Source: JAWXCH01 sp034440595 (GTDB lineage Bacteria; Planctomycetota; Planctomycetia; Pirellulales; JALHPA01). Taken from it: DNA of 18,468 nt. Positions 6,146-12,957 of this stretch are shown piece by piece. The notes beneath the pieces are model-generated. The model made no database searches. It had not been told where the DNA came from and saw only the letters and a program-made list of their open reading frames with translations. The DNA is taken from positions 1-18,468 of the forward strand of contig JAWXCH010000302.1 of assembly GCA_034440595.1 (NCBI GenBank), in the 5' to 3' direction. How positions within the stretch are numbered: position 1 is the first letter of the stretch; each line of letters starts with the position of its first letter. The position numbers and the translations under genes were made by a program.

Positions 6146-7174
6146 CTACAGCAACCGCAGCAGGAACGGCACCTCGGCCAGGACATGCAGCATCGCTACG
6201 GTGAAATACACATCGCGCGTGGTGGCGTAATCGGCAATGAACCCGGCCCAAAAACCGAGCACCGCAAAGAACCCTGCCGCCAAAATCGCTCCACAGACCA
6301 TTCGCCAGCTATAGGACCCGCGTGCCAGTGGCACTTGATCAAGCCGCCACAGTTTTCCGCGCAAACTGACCAGCGGGATCGCAATCAGCCACACCCCGTA
6401 GTGCAGCATCTCTAGAAACGTATGCGTCGAGACCAGCAAATGGCTGGAGACGTTTGTCAAAATTCCAGCCCCGGCGTGCAAAGTAATGCGTGCGGTCAAC
6501 GCATCCTCACCGGGCAACGACTCCGTCGCCGACAAATGCCACCAGAGCGCGGCCAGCAGCACCGGCACCGCACACAAGCAACCGCGATACGCGCGCTGCC
6601 AGTCCGGCTTGTGTACTGCTATCTCCCGATCCAGAAACCACATCGCCATCACCGGGTGCAAATAAATCAGCCCGAGATCCCAAGCCTGCGGTGCCAGCCA
6701 ATTTACTCCGATCACCGCCAGGCCGACCGGTGCGATCCACCCCCAATCGCGCGTCGGATTCTGCCTGCTCCGCATCAGCACTAGCGCCACAATCCAAGCC
6801 ACCAGCGCGGTGTTCCAGATTGCCAGGCCGGTGAGCCAACCGTCATGGTCCCAGCCCAGCCGATCCGTAATCCACGGCAGCGCCGCAAACGCGGCCGTCA
6901 GTGTCAATACTCCACTGATGCCCGTCAGAAAATAAATCCGCAGCGGTCCCCAACGCGGCGGCATCCGGCTCATCAGGTATCGCGCCTCAAACCAGTTGTG
7001 CGGGCCGGCAAATAGAAACACTGTCACGATCGAGAAACCGAGCGGTGCCCAGCCGGCCAGCAGGCAGGCTGCGACCATTACCACAAGCGTGACCAGCGCA
7101 AACGCCCGCGCAGCAGCCGACGAATGTCCTTCGACGACGTGCTGCGCAGGAGATGAGAATGACACCGTGGACAT
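6146..7174 (-). CDS. polytopic membrane protein with conserved-looking histidines
   Basis: From the ATG at 7174 the product has 342 residues and eight to nine hydrophobic helices, for example the FALVTLVVMVAACLLAG, WIVALVLM, WIAPVGLAVIG and MVCGAILAAGFFAVLG segments. Histidines lie at helix ends or inside helices: AGPHNWFEAR, IYLHPVMAMWFLDRE, ITLHAGAGIL, SSHLLVSTHTFLEMLHYG and AMLHVLAE. Such spacing recalls metal- or heme-binding membrane proteins, but I cannot assign a family, so this remains inference. The start is uncertain. A TTG at 7201 would add nine residues, and neither start has a clear ribosome-binding site. The gene follows the preceding minus-strand gene by about 50 bases (24 bases with the TTG start), so they probably share a transcript. 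Confidence 0.72.
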   Translation of the reverse strand: MSTVSFSSPAQHVVEGHSSAAARAFALVTLVVMVAACLLAGWAPLGFSIVTVFLFAGPHNWFEARYLMSRMPPRWGPLRIYFLTGISGVLTLTAAFAALPWITDRLGWDHDGWLTGLAIWNTALVAWIVALVLMRSRQNPTRDWGWIAPVGLAVIGVNWLAPQAWDLGLIYLHPVMAMWFLDREIAVHKPDWQRAYRGCLCAVPVLLAALWWHLSATESLPGEDALTARITLHAGAGILTNVSSHLLVSTHTFLEMLHYGVWLIAIPLVSLRGKLWRLDQVPLARGSYSWRMVCGAILAAGFFAVLGFWAGFIADYATTRDVYFTVAMLHVLAEVPFLLRLL

Positions 7175-7224
7175 TCGGAAGCCCAAATAGCAGTGGCTCA
7201 ATGCAGAACAAGTACGATTGCGAA

Positions 7225-7908
7225 TTACGGCGACGGTGCGCTGCTGGCTTCCGGTGGGGGCGCACTTGCTGGCGCGGCGGAGTCTCGCGGTGGCCGATTG
7301 AATCTGCGACCTTCTGGGGCTAAATCCCAGGCAAGCACTAGCTTGACATCGTCTCCCGCATCCGCGATGACAATCTTCAGCGGCCCGTCCATCATGTAAG
7401 CTCCTTCCGGGAGGCGCGGGATATTGACCGCCGGCTTATCTGATCCATGAATCGGCGGTGGAATATCTGCCATAAGCAAGTTCGTCGCTGCCAGCGCTGC
7501 CGCAACTCCGACCACCGCAACCGAGGCAATCCGTGTCCGCTTGCTACCGCGTCGAACAAAGAACAAACCTCCCACCGCGAGCGACATGGCAATGCCGGCG
7601 ACAATCGTCCGCTGCCGCTGACCGGCGTCGCTTTGCTTCTCGGCTTCTGTCGATTTCGCTGCATCCTTCAAGAACTTGGCCGGAATCGTCAGCACCGATT
7701 CGGTTGCCTTGGCATCGCGCGTGACGACTAACTGCGGTTTACTACTGTCGGTAATGTCTTTTCGTCGCGGACGTGGCCGCGGTCTGCCTGGATCAGCGAT
7801 ATCCGCATAGACACTCGACACCACCAATGCACCGATCAAAACCGCCAGACATGTCACCACGTGCTGACGCCCTGCTCGGCGCCCCACGTTCTGCACGAAA
7901 TGTCTCAT
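7225..7908 (-). CDS. secreted or membrane-anchored protein, function unknown
   Basis: From the ATG at 7908 the product has 227 residues. The start is set by a good ribosome-binding site, AAGGAGAG, 5 bases upstream. The N-terminus HVVTCLAVLIGALVVSSVYA looks like a signal peptide or anchor. It is followed by an Arg/Pro-rich stretch (GRPRPRPRRKD), a segment with VVTRDAKATESVLTIPAKFL, then two hydrophobic helices near residues 102-120 and 127-145 separated by RRGSKRTR. After a second ADIPPP motif comes a short globular part, NIPRLPEGAYMMDGPLKIVI, and a Pro/Ala/Ser-rich tail. I do not recognise the family. The repeat of the phrase ADI..P after two hydrophobic stretches hints at an internal duplication or a processed precursor. 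It is the first gene of the two-gene unit with the polytopic membrane protein. Confidence 0.72.
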   Translation of the reverse strand: MRHFVQNVGRRAGRQHVVTCLAVLIGALVVSSVYADIADPGRPRPRPRRKDITDSSKPQLVVTRDAKATESVLTIPAKFLKDAAKSTEAEKQSDAGQRQRTIVAGIAMSLAVGGLFFVRRGSKRTRIASVAVVGVAAALAATNLLMADIPPPIHGSDKPAVNIPRLPEGAYMMDGPLKIVIADAGDDVKLVLAWDLAPEGRRFNRPPRDSAAPASAPPPEASSAPSP

Positions 7909-8037
7909 CGCACTCTCCTTCACATTGAGAAGTTCAAGCCGACCAACAGACCTGTTGCCGGCCACCGATCAGTCTAGCGAATGCAACTGGTCAATTGCCA
8001 GAGAAATTGGCAGGAAATTTATCTGCCGCGAACCGCC

Positions 8038-8060
8038 GTGTGCCACTGGCTCCGCCAGTG
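8038..8060. repeat. CACTGGC dyad repeat unit
   Basis: A single unit, GTGTGCCACTGGC-TCC-GCCAGTG, with a 7-bp stem, the same as the units at 5928-5949 and 16741-16762. It lies between the start of the gene beginning at 7908 and the end of the DUF420 gene. Confidence 0.75.
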
Positions 8061-8125
8061 CTCTTGCCCATGCGTATAACGCACCATCGAACCTGCTATA
8101 AGACGTTGAAGGATGTCAGCCGCCA

Positions 8126-8190
8126 CGCGCTAGCGGAGCGCGACAGTCGCCTTTCGCTCCGCGAAAGAGTGCGGAGCGCGTAGCCAGCGC
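8126..8190. repeat. GCGCTAGCGGAGCG-type palindromic repeat
   Basis: The region runs from GCGCTAGCGGAGCGCG to GCGGAGCGCGTAGCCAGCGC. A central hairpin, CTTTCG-CTCCG-CGAAAG, lies at 8151-8167. The flanks are related GCGGAGCGCG blocks. It sits in the 355-base gap between the gene starting at 7908 and the DUF420 gene ending at 8264. Apart from this and the CACTGGC unit I see nothing coding there. Confidence 0.6.
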
Positions 8191-8263
8191 TTGGTTTCAG
8201 AACGCCTTCAACTTCTGACCACACTTTGCAAAGGCTTCGGCACCGGGACGGCACCTGCTGCGT

Positions 8264-8731
8264 TTACGCCACAAACGCCAAGTAATAGAAAATCCACCCG
8301 GTCACCGCCGTTAGCGTCATTTCGATCGCGGCAATTTTCCCCCACCAGATATGCCGACCGCTATAGACGCTGGGTGCAGGCGGATCGGGAATATACCGCA
8401 GCCCGTGATACACAACGTAGATCCAGATGAACGCCGTCGGCACCGAACACAACAGGTGCACGATCAGGCTGGGAAACACCAGGCTCTCATAATATGGTGA
8501 CTTTTCGGCTAATGGCCGCCACGGGGTGACGTACTGAATGTCAATTTCAAAGATCACCACCGTGACCAGAAGCAACCCGGCCAGAATGAGCTGCACAGTT
8601 TTGTGCAAACCGTATCGCTGGTGGTGCTTGACTTGCCCGATGCTCCACCACATCACCGGCACGATCAAGAGCATTGCCACGACGACAACGTCCAGCATGA
8701 TCGACGCTCGTGTTCCCAAAAAACCATCCAT
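8264..8731 (-). CDS. DUF420 family membrane protein
   Basis: The 155-residue product has four transmembrane segments. Features typical of DUF420 are visible: a first helix MLDVVVVAMLLIVPVMWWSIG; VKHHQRYGLHKTVQ at about 34-47, in which the basic/His-rich loop leads into helix 2; a third helix with LIVHLLCSVPTAFIWIYVVYHG; and SGRHIWWGKIAAIEMTLTAVTG leading into the last helix. DUF420 proteins are small, often lie in cytochrome oxidase clusters, and include assembly factors for heme-copper oxidases. No oxidase gene is present here, so a respiratory role is inferred from family context only. GAGG lies about 9-12 bases upstream of the chosen ATG. The gene is separated from its downstream neighbour by repeats and is probably a separate transcript. 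Confidence 0.78.
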   Translation of the reverse strand: MDGFLGTRASIMLDVVVVAMLLIVPVMWWSIGQVKHHQRYGLHKTVQLILAGLLLVTVVIFEIDIQYVTPWRPLAEKSPYYESLVFPSLIVHLLCSVPTAFIWIYVVYHGLRYIPDPPAPSVYSGRHIWWGKIAAIEMTLTAVTGWIFYYLAFVA

Positions 8732-9007
8732 CCTGCATCCTCGGCCAATCGTCCCCGGTCAATCGAATTTAACGCCAGCAGCATGACAACGGCGGCGGCA
8801 ATTCCGCCCGCAGAATTAAGTTCCGACACAATGCTGGTAGCCCGGCATTTTAGCAGTGACCGCCGTTTTTCGACAGACTGGATCGCCAGGGGTGATATTC
8901 CAACGGTGTGAGCGTCCCATCAGCCGAAACGCGCTAGCGTCCGGTTATCTACGTTCGAGGCGTTCACACATTCCAGCGCTTGAGGCTGCTGCGTTCATTG
9001 CGCCGAC
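8732..9007. other. gene-free spacer with a GCGCTAGCG repeat unit
   Basis: I see no supportable coding frame here. At 8925-8948 there is AACGCGCTAGCGTCCGGTT, a short palindromic element related by its CGCTAGCG core to the elements near 8126 and 11392. The upstream region of the DUF420 gene lies at the left edge. Confidence 0.5.
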
Positions 9008-9036
9008 TTGGCAGCCGCGAAGCGGCAAGTTAGGAT
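9008..9036 (+). promoter_or_regulatory. putative promoter of the tRNA-Leu gene
   Basis: TTGGCA at 9008-9013 and TAGGAT at 9031-9036 are spaced 17 bases apart. That puts transcription start near 9043, about 25 bases before the mature tRNA. The spacer contains a small hairpin, GCCGC-GAA-GCGGC. Confidence 0.45.
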
Positions 9037-9067
9037 GGCACATTCCAAGCTAGGAAGCACTTTCAAT

Positions 9068-9153
9068 GGCCGAGTGGCGGAATAGGCAGACGCACGGGAC
9101 TTAAAATCCCGTGATGGGTAACCATCGTGCGGGTTCGATCCCCGCCTCGGCCA
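9068..9153 (+). tRNA. tRNA-Leu (anticodon UAA)
   Basis: An 86-base class II tRNA. The acceptor stem is GGCCGAG paired with CTCGGCC, a perfect 7 bp. The anticodon stem CGGGA/TCCCG encloses the loop CTTAAAA, with TAA at positions 34-36. The long variable arm is GATGG-GTAA-CCATC, as expected for tRNA-Leu. The T arm is GCGGG-TTCGATC-CCCGC. The discriminator is A, and CCA is not encoded (ATG follows), so the tail must be added enzymatically. It reads UUA and, by wobble, UUG, including the two TTG codons of the leuA leader peptide. Confidence 0.97.
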
Positions 9154-9195
9154 ATGAGTTTTTGCAACGATTTGTATGCAACAGGTACGTGCTAC

Positions 9196-10146
9196 TCACC
9201 TGGCTGGTGCAGTTGCAGCATTGGCAGGTAGTGTCTTCGACGGCTCGCGAATCTCCACGTTGCGGTAGAACAACTCGGCCGCTTCGATCTCCAGCGCGAT
9301 GCGCCCCTTGGTGATGGGTGTGGTCTTCTCCAAATCCTTCTCGTCGATCAGCCGCACGTTTTCACAAGCGTTGACCAGCTTGCCATTCACCCGGTGTTCG
9401 GCACGGCCGCCGCGTACCGATAGCTCCAGCGTGTTCCATCCATCCACCTCAGACATCTTCTCGCGGGCTTGATAAAACAGCCCACGCGTTTTGTCTCCCA
9501 TCGTGCGGACCATGCCCCCTTCGCTGGTCGCACGAAAGGTCGGCATCTCTTCCTTCGCCGTGGCCGGATCGATCGAGGTCTCTCCCTGCATGCCATACAG
9601 CATCAGCAGATCACCAACGTCTGTCTGTTGGATCTGGAATTGCAAAGAACAGGGCCAGACCTTGTCGGCCCCGGTGATGTGATAGTACAAACCACCATCA
9701 CGCTTCAGGTTATAACGCGGGGCGAACTTTTTGGTTCCCCATTTGTATTGCAACCGCAGGTCGTAGTCGCCGTATTCTTTTTCCGTACTGATGTAGCCCA
9801 TCACCACTTTGTCGCCATCTTTGGCATCGCGATAGAGATGAATCGCGCCATCCTCGATCGACACCACCTTGTCGGGGTCGTTCCCTTTGCCATGTTCTTG
9901 CAAAAACGTGTACCAACCATCAAGGTTCTTGCCGTTGAAGAGTGGCCGAAAGCCGTCTTTGTCTGTGCTCGCTGGCTTGGTTGCAGGTGCGGTTTCTTTC
10001 TCTGCGGCGAGCGCGATGCTGTACGTTCCGCAGAGCGCGATTGCTATGGCAACGGCTAGACTCCAGGCGCTGCGCGACAGAATCGTGCCGGTGAACAGAA
10101 GAGCGGTCGAATGAAGTTTTGCTTCAGCGGTGAATCTATTTGTCAT
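9196..10146 (-). CDS. secreted DUF1080 (3-keto-disaccharide hydrolase-like) protein
   Basis: The 316-residue product has an extended N-terminus with the hydrophobic segment SLAVAIAIALCGTYSIALAA, a likely signal peptide ending near residue 48. The DUF1080 domain fills most of the remainder. It begins FRPLFNGKNLDGWYTF near 66-81, continues with a concanavalin-like beta sandwich including EYGDYDLRLQYKWG, RDGGLYYHITGADKVWPCS and LQFQIQQTDVGDL, and ends GRIALEIEAAELFYRNVEIRE. In planctomycetes and Bacteroidetes this domain is linked to sugar processing outside the cytoplasm, with 3-keto-glycoside cleavage reported for some members. That would fit the exported Gfo/Idh/MocA enzyme elsewhere in this window, but the two are 3.4 kb apart and not cotranscribed. 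The gene runs toward the tRNA-Leu gene. Confidence 0.88.
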   Translation of the reverse strand: MTNRFTAEAKLHSTALLFTGTILSRSAWSLAVAIAIALCGTYSIALAAEKETAPATKPASTDKDGFRPLFNGKNLDGWYTFLQEHGKGNDPDKVVSIEDGAIHLYRDAKDGDKVVMGYISTEKEYGDYDLRLQYKWGTKKFAPRYNLKRDGGLYYHITGADKVWPCSLQFQIQQTDVGDLLMLYGMQGETSIDPATAKEEMPTFRATSEGGMVRTMGDKTRGLFYQAREKMSEVDGWNTLELSVRGGRAEHRVNGKLVNACENVRLIDEKDLEKTTPITKGRIALEIEAAELFYRNVEIREPSKTLPANAATAPAR

Positions 10147-10461
10147 TTGTAATCAATCATCGTTTATTTGTTATTGGATACGTGAATCGATCCTAGCACA
10201 AGGTGTGGCTTTTTTTCAAGCGCGACAAGTAGGCGCATTGGCCCAGATGCACGGGTTCGCATCTTTTTTTCTTTCTTAGCGGCTTTGCGCCTTGGCGTGC
10301 GCTCCTGCCAATGCCGAAAGGGTTCACGCAAAGACGCCAGGGCGCAAAGGCGCGGTCAACGCTTGATGGCGGTTTTGTTTTTTGCCACGGCGTCACGGAA
10401 TGCATGGAGAAGAATGTATTGAACAAAGATGGACATTATGGACAAGATACTGGGATTACGG
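10147..10461. repeat. intergenic repeats: GCGCAAAG inverted pair and a GGATGGACA-type unit
   Basis: CTTTGCGCCTTGGCGT at 10283-10298 is answered by ACGCCAGGGCGCAAAG at 10334-10349, an inverted pair that can fold on itself. A similar pair lies at 14931-15006. At 10417-10446 there is a degenerate tandem, GAACAAAGATGGACA..ATGGACAAG, that matches the sequence just downstream of the HAAS-like gene at 11560-11592. I see no gene in this stretch. Confidence 0.6.
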
Positions 10462-10530
10462 CTAGATCGGCGTGACAGCGGTAGTAAGACGGGGTTTCTG
10501 GCGATTTCTCGGTATATCTCTGTTGCTAAC
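10462..10530 (-). pseudogene. decayed 3' end of a HAAS-like sensor gene (third paralog)
   Basis: Read on the minus strand, 10462-10497 encodes KPRLTTAVTPI followed by TAG, against KPRLTTTVTPIKP at the very end of the gene at 11599. The DNA similarity continues beyond the stop into the shared downstream repeat at 10417-10446. Upstream, a QQRY relative of LQRY appears only in a shifted frame (10513-10524), and the intact gene has about 8 more bases there. Further upstream the similarity fades, and no transmembrane or N-terminal part is visible. I read this as a frameshifted, truncated remnant. It ends about 175 bases before the CHRD gene. An open frame over it in another register (10356-10670) has no recognisable family and is not called. 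Confidence 0.6.
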
Positions 10531-10699
10531 AGCATTTTCACTAACATTGTGGCGACAAGTTCCTTGCATTCATTCTCAATCAGGACTAAGTTGAGCTTCG
10601 CCCGTTGCGAAGTTTGCCCGAATCGGGTCGAAACTTCGGATGCTAGGCGTTCAAGATTGTGCAATTTCAAAGCAGCTTTTTTCTAAGAAGGATCCCATC

Positions 10700-11314
10700 A
10701 TGAACATGCCACGTGTTGCAATGTTCGCACTAGTGCTAACTGCCCTGTTTGGGGCGGCCGATTCCGCAAACGCGGCGGTACATTATTACCAAGCTTTCCT
10801 GGACGGTCCCAGCGAATTTCCAGCAAACGCATCACCTGGAACAGGGTATGGAACATTCGACTACGACGATACTCTCCATACCCTCGCGATTGCGTTCGAT
10901 TTTCAGGGTCTGACCGGCACGACAACCGCGGCGCACTTGCATGCGCCGACAACGATCCCAGGTTCAGGGGCAGCCGGCGTTGCCAGCACAACTCCCTATT
11001 TCGCGGGCTTCCCTGTTGGTGTCACCAGCGGAACCTACAGCAACGTTCTCGATTTGACCCTCGCATCCAGTTACAACGCGAGCTTCATCACCGCCAATGG
11101 TGGCACCACCGCCACTGCTGAGGCCGCCTTGGCAGCGTTTTTTGCAGCCGAAAAGTCGTATTTGAATATTCACACCTCGACGTTTGGGGGTGGGGAAATC
11201 CGCGGCTTTCTTGTGCCCGTTCCTGAGCCAAGCACGCTGCTCCTCGGTGGTATCGGGCTGATCACGGCAGTAGGCTATGCAGTCCGCCATCGCCGAATCG
11301 TTTCGACGAACTAA
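10700..11314 (+). CDS. CHRD-domain protein with PEP-CTERM sorting signal
   Basis: The product is 204 residues. The start at 10700 is supported by AAGAAGGA at 10686-10693. A signal peptide, MFALVLTALFGAADSANA, is followed by a CHRD domain: YYQAFLDGPSEFPANASPGTG, a TFDYDDTLHTLAIAFDFQGL strand pair, HLHAPTTIPGSGAAG with the paired His, and SYLNIHTSTFGGGEIRGFLVP, which is the typical end of the domain. The C-terminus is VPEPSTLLLGGIGLITAVGYA followed by RHRR. This is a textbook PEP-CTERM signal: VPEP motif, one transmembrane helix, basic tail. It is expected to be processed by an exosortase. The protein is exported and may be part of the extracellular matrix. The ligand of CHRD in bacteria is not settled. 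Confidence 0.92.
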   Translation: MNMPRVAMFALVLTALFGAADSANAAVHYYQAFLDGPSEFPANASPGTGYGTFDYDDTLHTLAIAFDFQGLTGTTTAAHLHAPTTIPGSGAAGVASTTPYFAGFPVGVTSGTYSNVLDLTLASSYNASFITANGGTTATAEAALAAFFAAEKSYLNIHTSTFGGGEIRGFLVPVPEPSTLLLGGIGLITAVGYAVRHRRIVSTN

Positions 11315-11380
11315 GCCATCGCAGGAAAGCGTTCTGTCTAGACTAGTGCTGCGTCACAGCTAAAAATAGAGATTGGACAA

Positions 11381-11448
11381 ATCAGCCGCATGGCGCTAGC
11401 CACCGGTTTTTTTACCGCTCCAACCGTGGGCTAGCGCCCAACGGCTAA
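11381..11448. repeat. inverted pair of GGCGCTAGCC repeats
   Basis: AGCCGCATGGCGCTAGCC at 11383-11400 and its near inverted copy, GGGCTAGCGCCCAACGGCT at 11428-11446, enclose a T-rich loop (GTTTTTTTA). The arms match over about 25 bases with few mismatches, forming one strong hairpin. The core is shared with the smaller elements at 8126 and 8925. Confidence 0.75.
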
Positions 11449-11474
11449 TACAATAATGAAGCCGTGACAATCCA

Positions 11475-11516
11475 CCAAGGCCTCCGGGACGTTGTTCCGG
11501 AGGCCTTGGCGTTTTT
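11475..11516 (+). terminator. strong intrinsic terminator
   Basis: CCAAGGCCTCCGG pairs perfectly with CCGGAGGCCTTGG (13 bp, 9-base loop), followed by CG and five T. It lies about 160 bases after the CHRD gene stop and would end that transcript. Confidence 0.85.
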
Positions 11517-11559
11517 ATGAGCGCGTTGACGGAACGCAATCAGAGGACCGCGAAGATTG

Positions 11560-11592
11560 AAATGAACAAGGATGGACAGGATGAACAGGATG
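11560..11592. repeat. GGATGAACA tandem repeat unit
   Basis: AATGAACAAGGATGGACAGG continues as ATGAACAGGATG, a short imperfect tandem. It is related to 3901-3930 (same orientation), to 3847-3875 (inverted) and to the degenerate copy at 10417-10446. It touches the 3' end of the next gene. Confidence 0.65.
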
Positions 11593-11598
11593 CTGCGG

Positions 11599-12900
11599 CT
11601 AGGGCTTGATCGGCGTGACGGTAGTGGTGAGGCGGGGTTTGAAGTTTTCGTTGTAGAAATTCAAGTACCGCTGTAGCGCCTCTTTTGCGTACGGCGAATT
11701 ATGCAAATCAATTCCGAGTGTATTCAGAGCAAACTCGATGCGAATATCCTTTTCTGGGTGGAGACTCTTGTTGTATTCCACAATGCGTTGATTCAATATG
11801 TCTGCTGGCGTAATGTCAAAAGTCACTTTCGTTTGCGATGCAGGTTTGAAGGTAAAATACTCGATGGTATAAGGAACCAAGGAGTGGGCACTACCCGGGT
11901 AGGATGCAATATCCCGACTTGCTACTTGTAACGCCGCCTTGTATCGCCCCGCGGGTAGCATCCAAGTGCTTTGAGAATCTCGTTCAATCGCTAGACTCCG
12001 ACTGAACGGCCCCGCAAGAGTCAAATCGGCGGCAATCGAATACTTTTCTGGTGGAATAGGAAAGTCATTATCAATTTCAACATCACCAATTTTGACCACA
12101 ACCGTGGGCGTGAACTCGTCGGCCCCGTCCCTTAACTTTGCTGGGAAATCTTTCGCAAGTTCCATCCGCAACTGCGCGGAGGCCAACAGGTCCAAATCCA
12201 CCCGTGGCTGGTCCTCCCCGCTGACTAGGTACATCGGTCGTGACTGCAACTGCTTGAAGTACAAATCTTCTTCGGACTTGCCGGCCGGAACCTGAATCGG
12301 AGCCAACAAGCTGTATGTACCGGTTGGTAGCGCGCCGGTGCGGAAATTACCTTGTTCGTCGCTTTGTACGAGTCGATAGACACTCCCGTTCCGTTTGAAT
12401 TCTTCTACGGGTTCATCCGCAAACCGCCAGACGGTCAATTCCACTCCCTTCGCCGGTACCGAAGGATCACCGAGGTAGACCTTGCCGGTGATTTCCGGGG
12501 GTTGTTGCCGGTCGAGCATGGTCTGCTGCGTTTTGGTCAAACTGGCTATCTGCGCGGTGAGAGATTCCGTTTGTTGGCTAAACATTTGCTGTTGCGACCA
12601 ACTACTCCAGGCGAGTGCCCCCATCGCCAGGACGAGGCAAGCCATTAGCGCAATACCAACTGTGCGGAACATGATTTCATCCCCTTGTTGAATCCAACGG
12701 CAACGTCGTTTGATCGACCCAATATCTCCAAACCGGCTCATCGCCAGTTGAACAGCACTCTCTGGTTTCTCTCCGCGACGAATTAACTCATGACTGGCCA
12801 TCGCCAGATGATCGGCAATCTCGGCATCGATCCGGGCAGCGACGGATTCGCTGTCACCGGGTGGTGGTAGTGCGGCGTCGTGAGGAGTGTCAGAACTCAT
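11599..12900 (-). CDS. HAAS/permease-prefix-like membrane protein with regulatory-type C-terminal domains (paralog B)
   Basis: The 433-residue product has an N-terminal cytoplasmic helical domain (RIDAEIADHLAMASHELIRR, then SAVQLAMSRFGD at 48-59). This resembles the HAAS or permease-prefix domains found beside PadR regulators. One transmembrane helix follows at about 78-98 (TVGIALMACLVLAMGALAWS), then a coiled-coil-like Gln-rich stretch at 100-135. An extracytoplasmic part begins with a carboxypeptidase-regulatory-like (Ig-like) unit: ITGKVYLGDPSVPAKGVELT, then DEQGNFRTGALPTGTYSL. A second beta-rich region follows, and a helical tail that includes ALQRYLNFYNEN. It is the last gene of the padR operon, 57 bases after paralog A. 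A sensor or anti-regulator role is inferred from architecture. No enzymatic domain is visible. The 3' end has a decayed copy at 10462. Confidence 0.72.
   Translation of the reverse strand: MSSDTPHDAALPPPGDSESVAARIDAEIADHLAMASHELIRRGEKPESAVQLAMSRFGDIGSIKRRCRWIQQGDEIMFRTVGIALMACLVLAMGALAWSSWSQQQMFSQQTESLTAQIASLTKTQQTMLDRQQPPEITGKVYLGDPSVPAKGVELTVWRFADEPVEEFKRNGSVYRLVQSDEQGNFRTGALPTGTYSLLAPIQVPAGKSEEDLYFKQLQSRPMYLVSGEDQPRVDLDLLASAQLRMELAKDFPAKLRDGADEFTPTVVVKIGDVEIDNDFPIPPEKYSIAADLTLAGPFSRSLAIERDSQSTWMLPAGRYKAALQVASRDIASYPGSAHSLVPYTIEYFTFKPASQTKVTFDITPADILNQRIVEYNKSLHPEKDIRIEFALNTLGIDLHNSPYAKEALQRYLNFYNENFKPRLTTTVTPIKP
12595..12867. repeat. direct repeat, copy 1 (N-terminal coding part of paralog B)
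   Basis: This stretch is nearly identical at the DNA level to 14041-14312. Long exact runs lie around the GGAACATGATTTCATCCCC and CTCATGACTGGCCATCGCC stretches. Outside this block the two genes diverge quickly, including at synonymous sites. Confidence 0.85.
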
Positions 12901-12957
12901 AAGATTAATATTCCATCTGACGGTGCCGTTTCATATTAATACGGTGGAGTCAACTGT

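Noticed and set aside
6325..6345. TGCCAGTGGCA palindrome resembling the CACTGGC repeat
   Set aside because: It lies inside the coding frame of the polytopic membrane protein (codons for QVPLARG) and lacks the full stem and head.
9068..10146. tRNA-Leu as an integration site of a mobile element
   Set aside because: No integrase is adjacent, and I saw no repeat of the tRNA 3' end in the window.
10356..10670. A 104-codon minus-strand frame that looks helical
   Set aside because: Its register differs from the recognisable remnant of the sensor gene, it runs through repeats and shows no known domain. It is more likely a by-product of the decayed copy.
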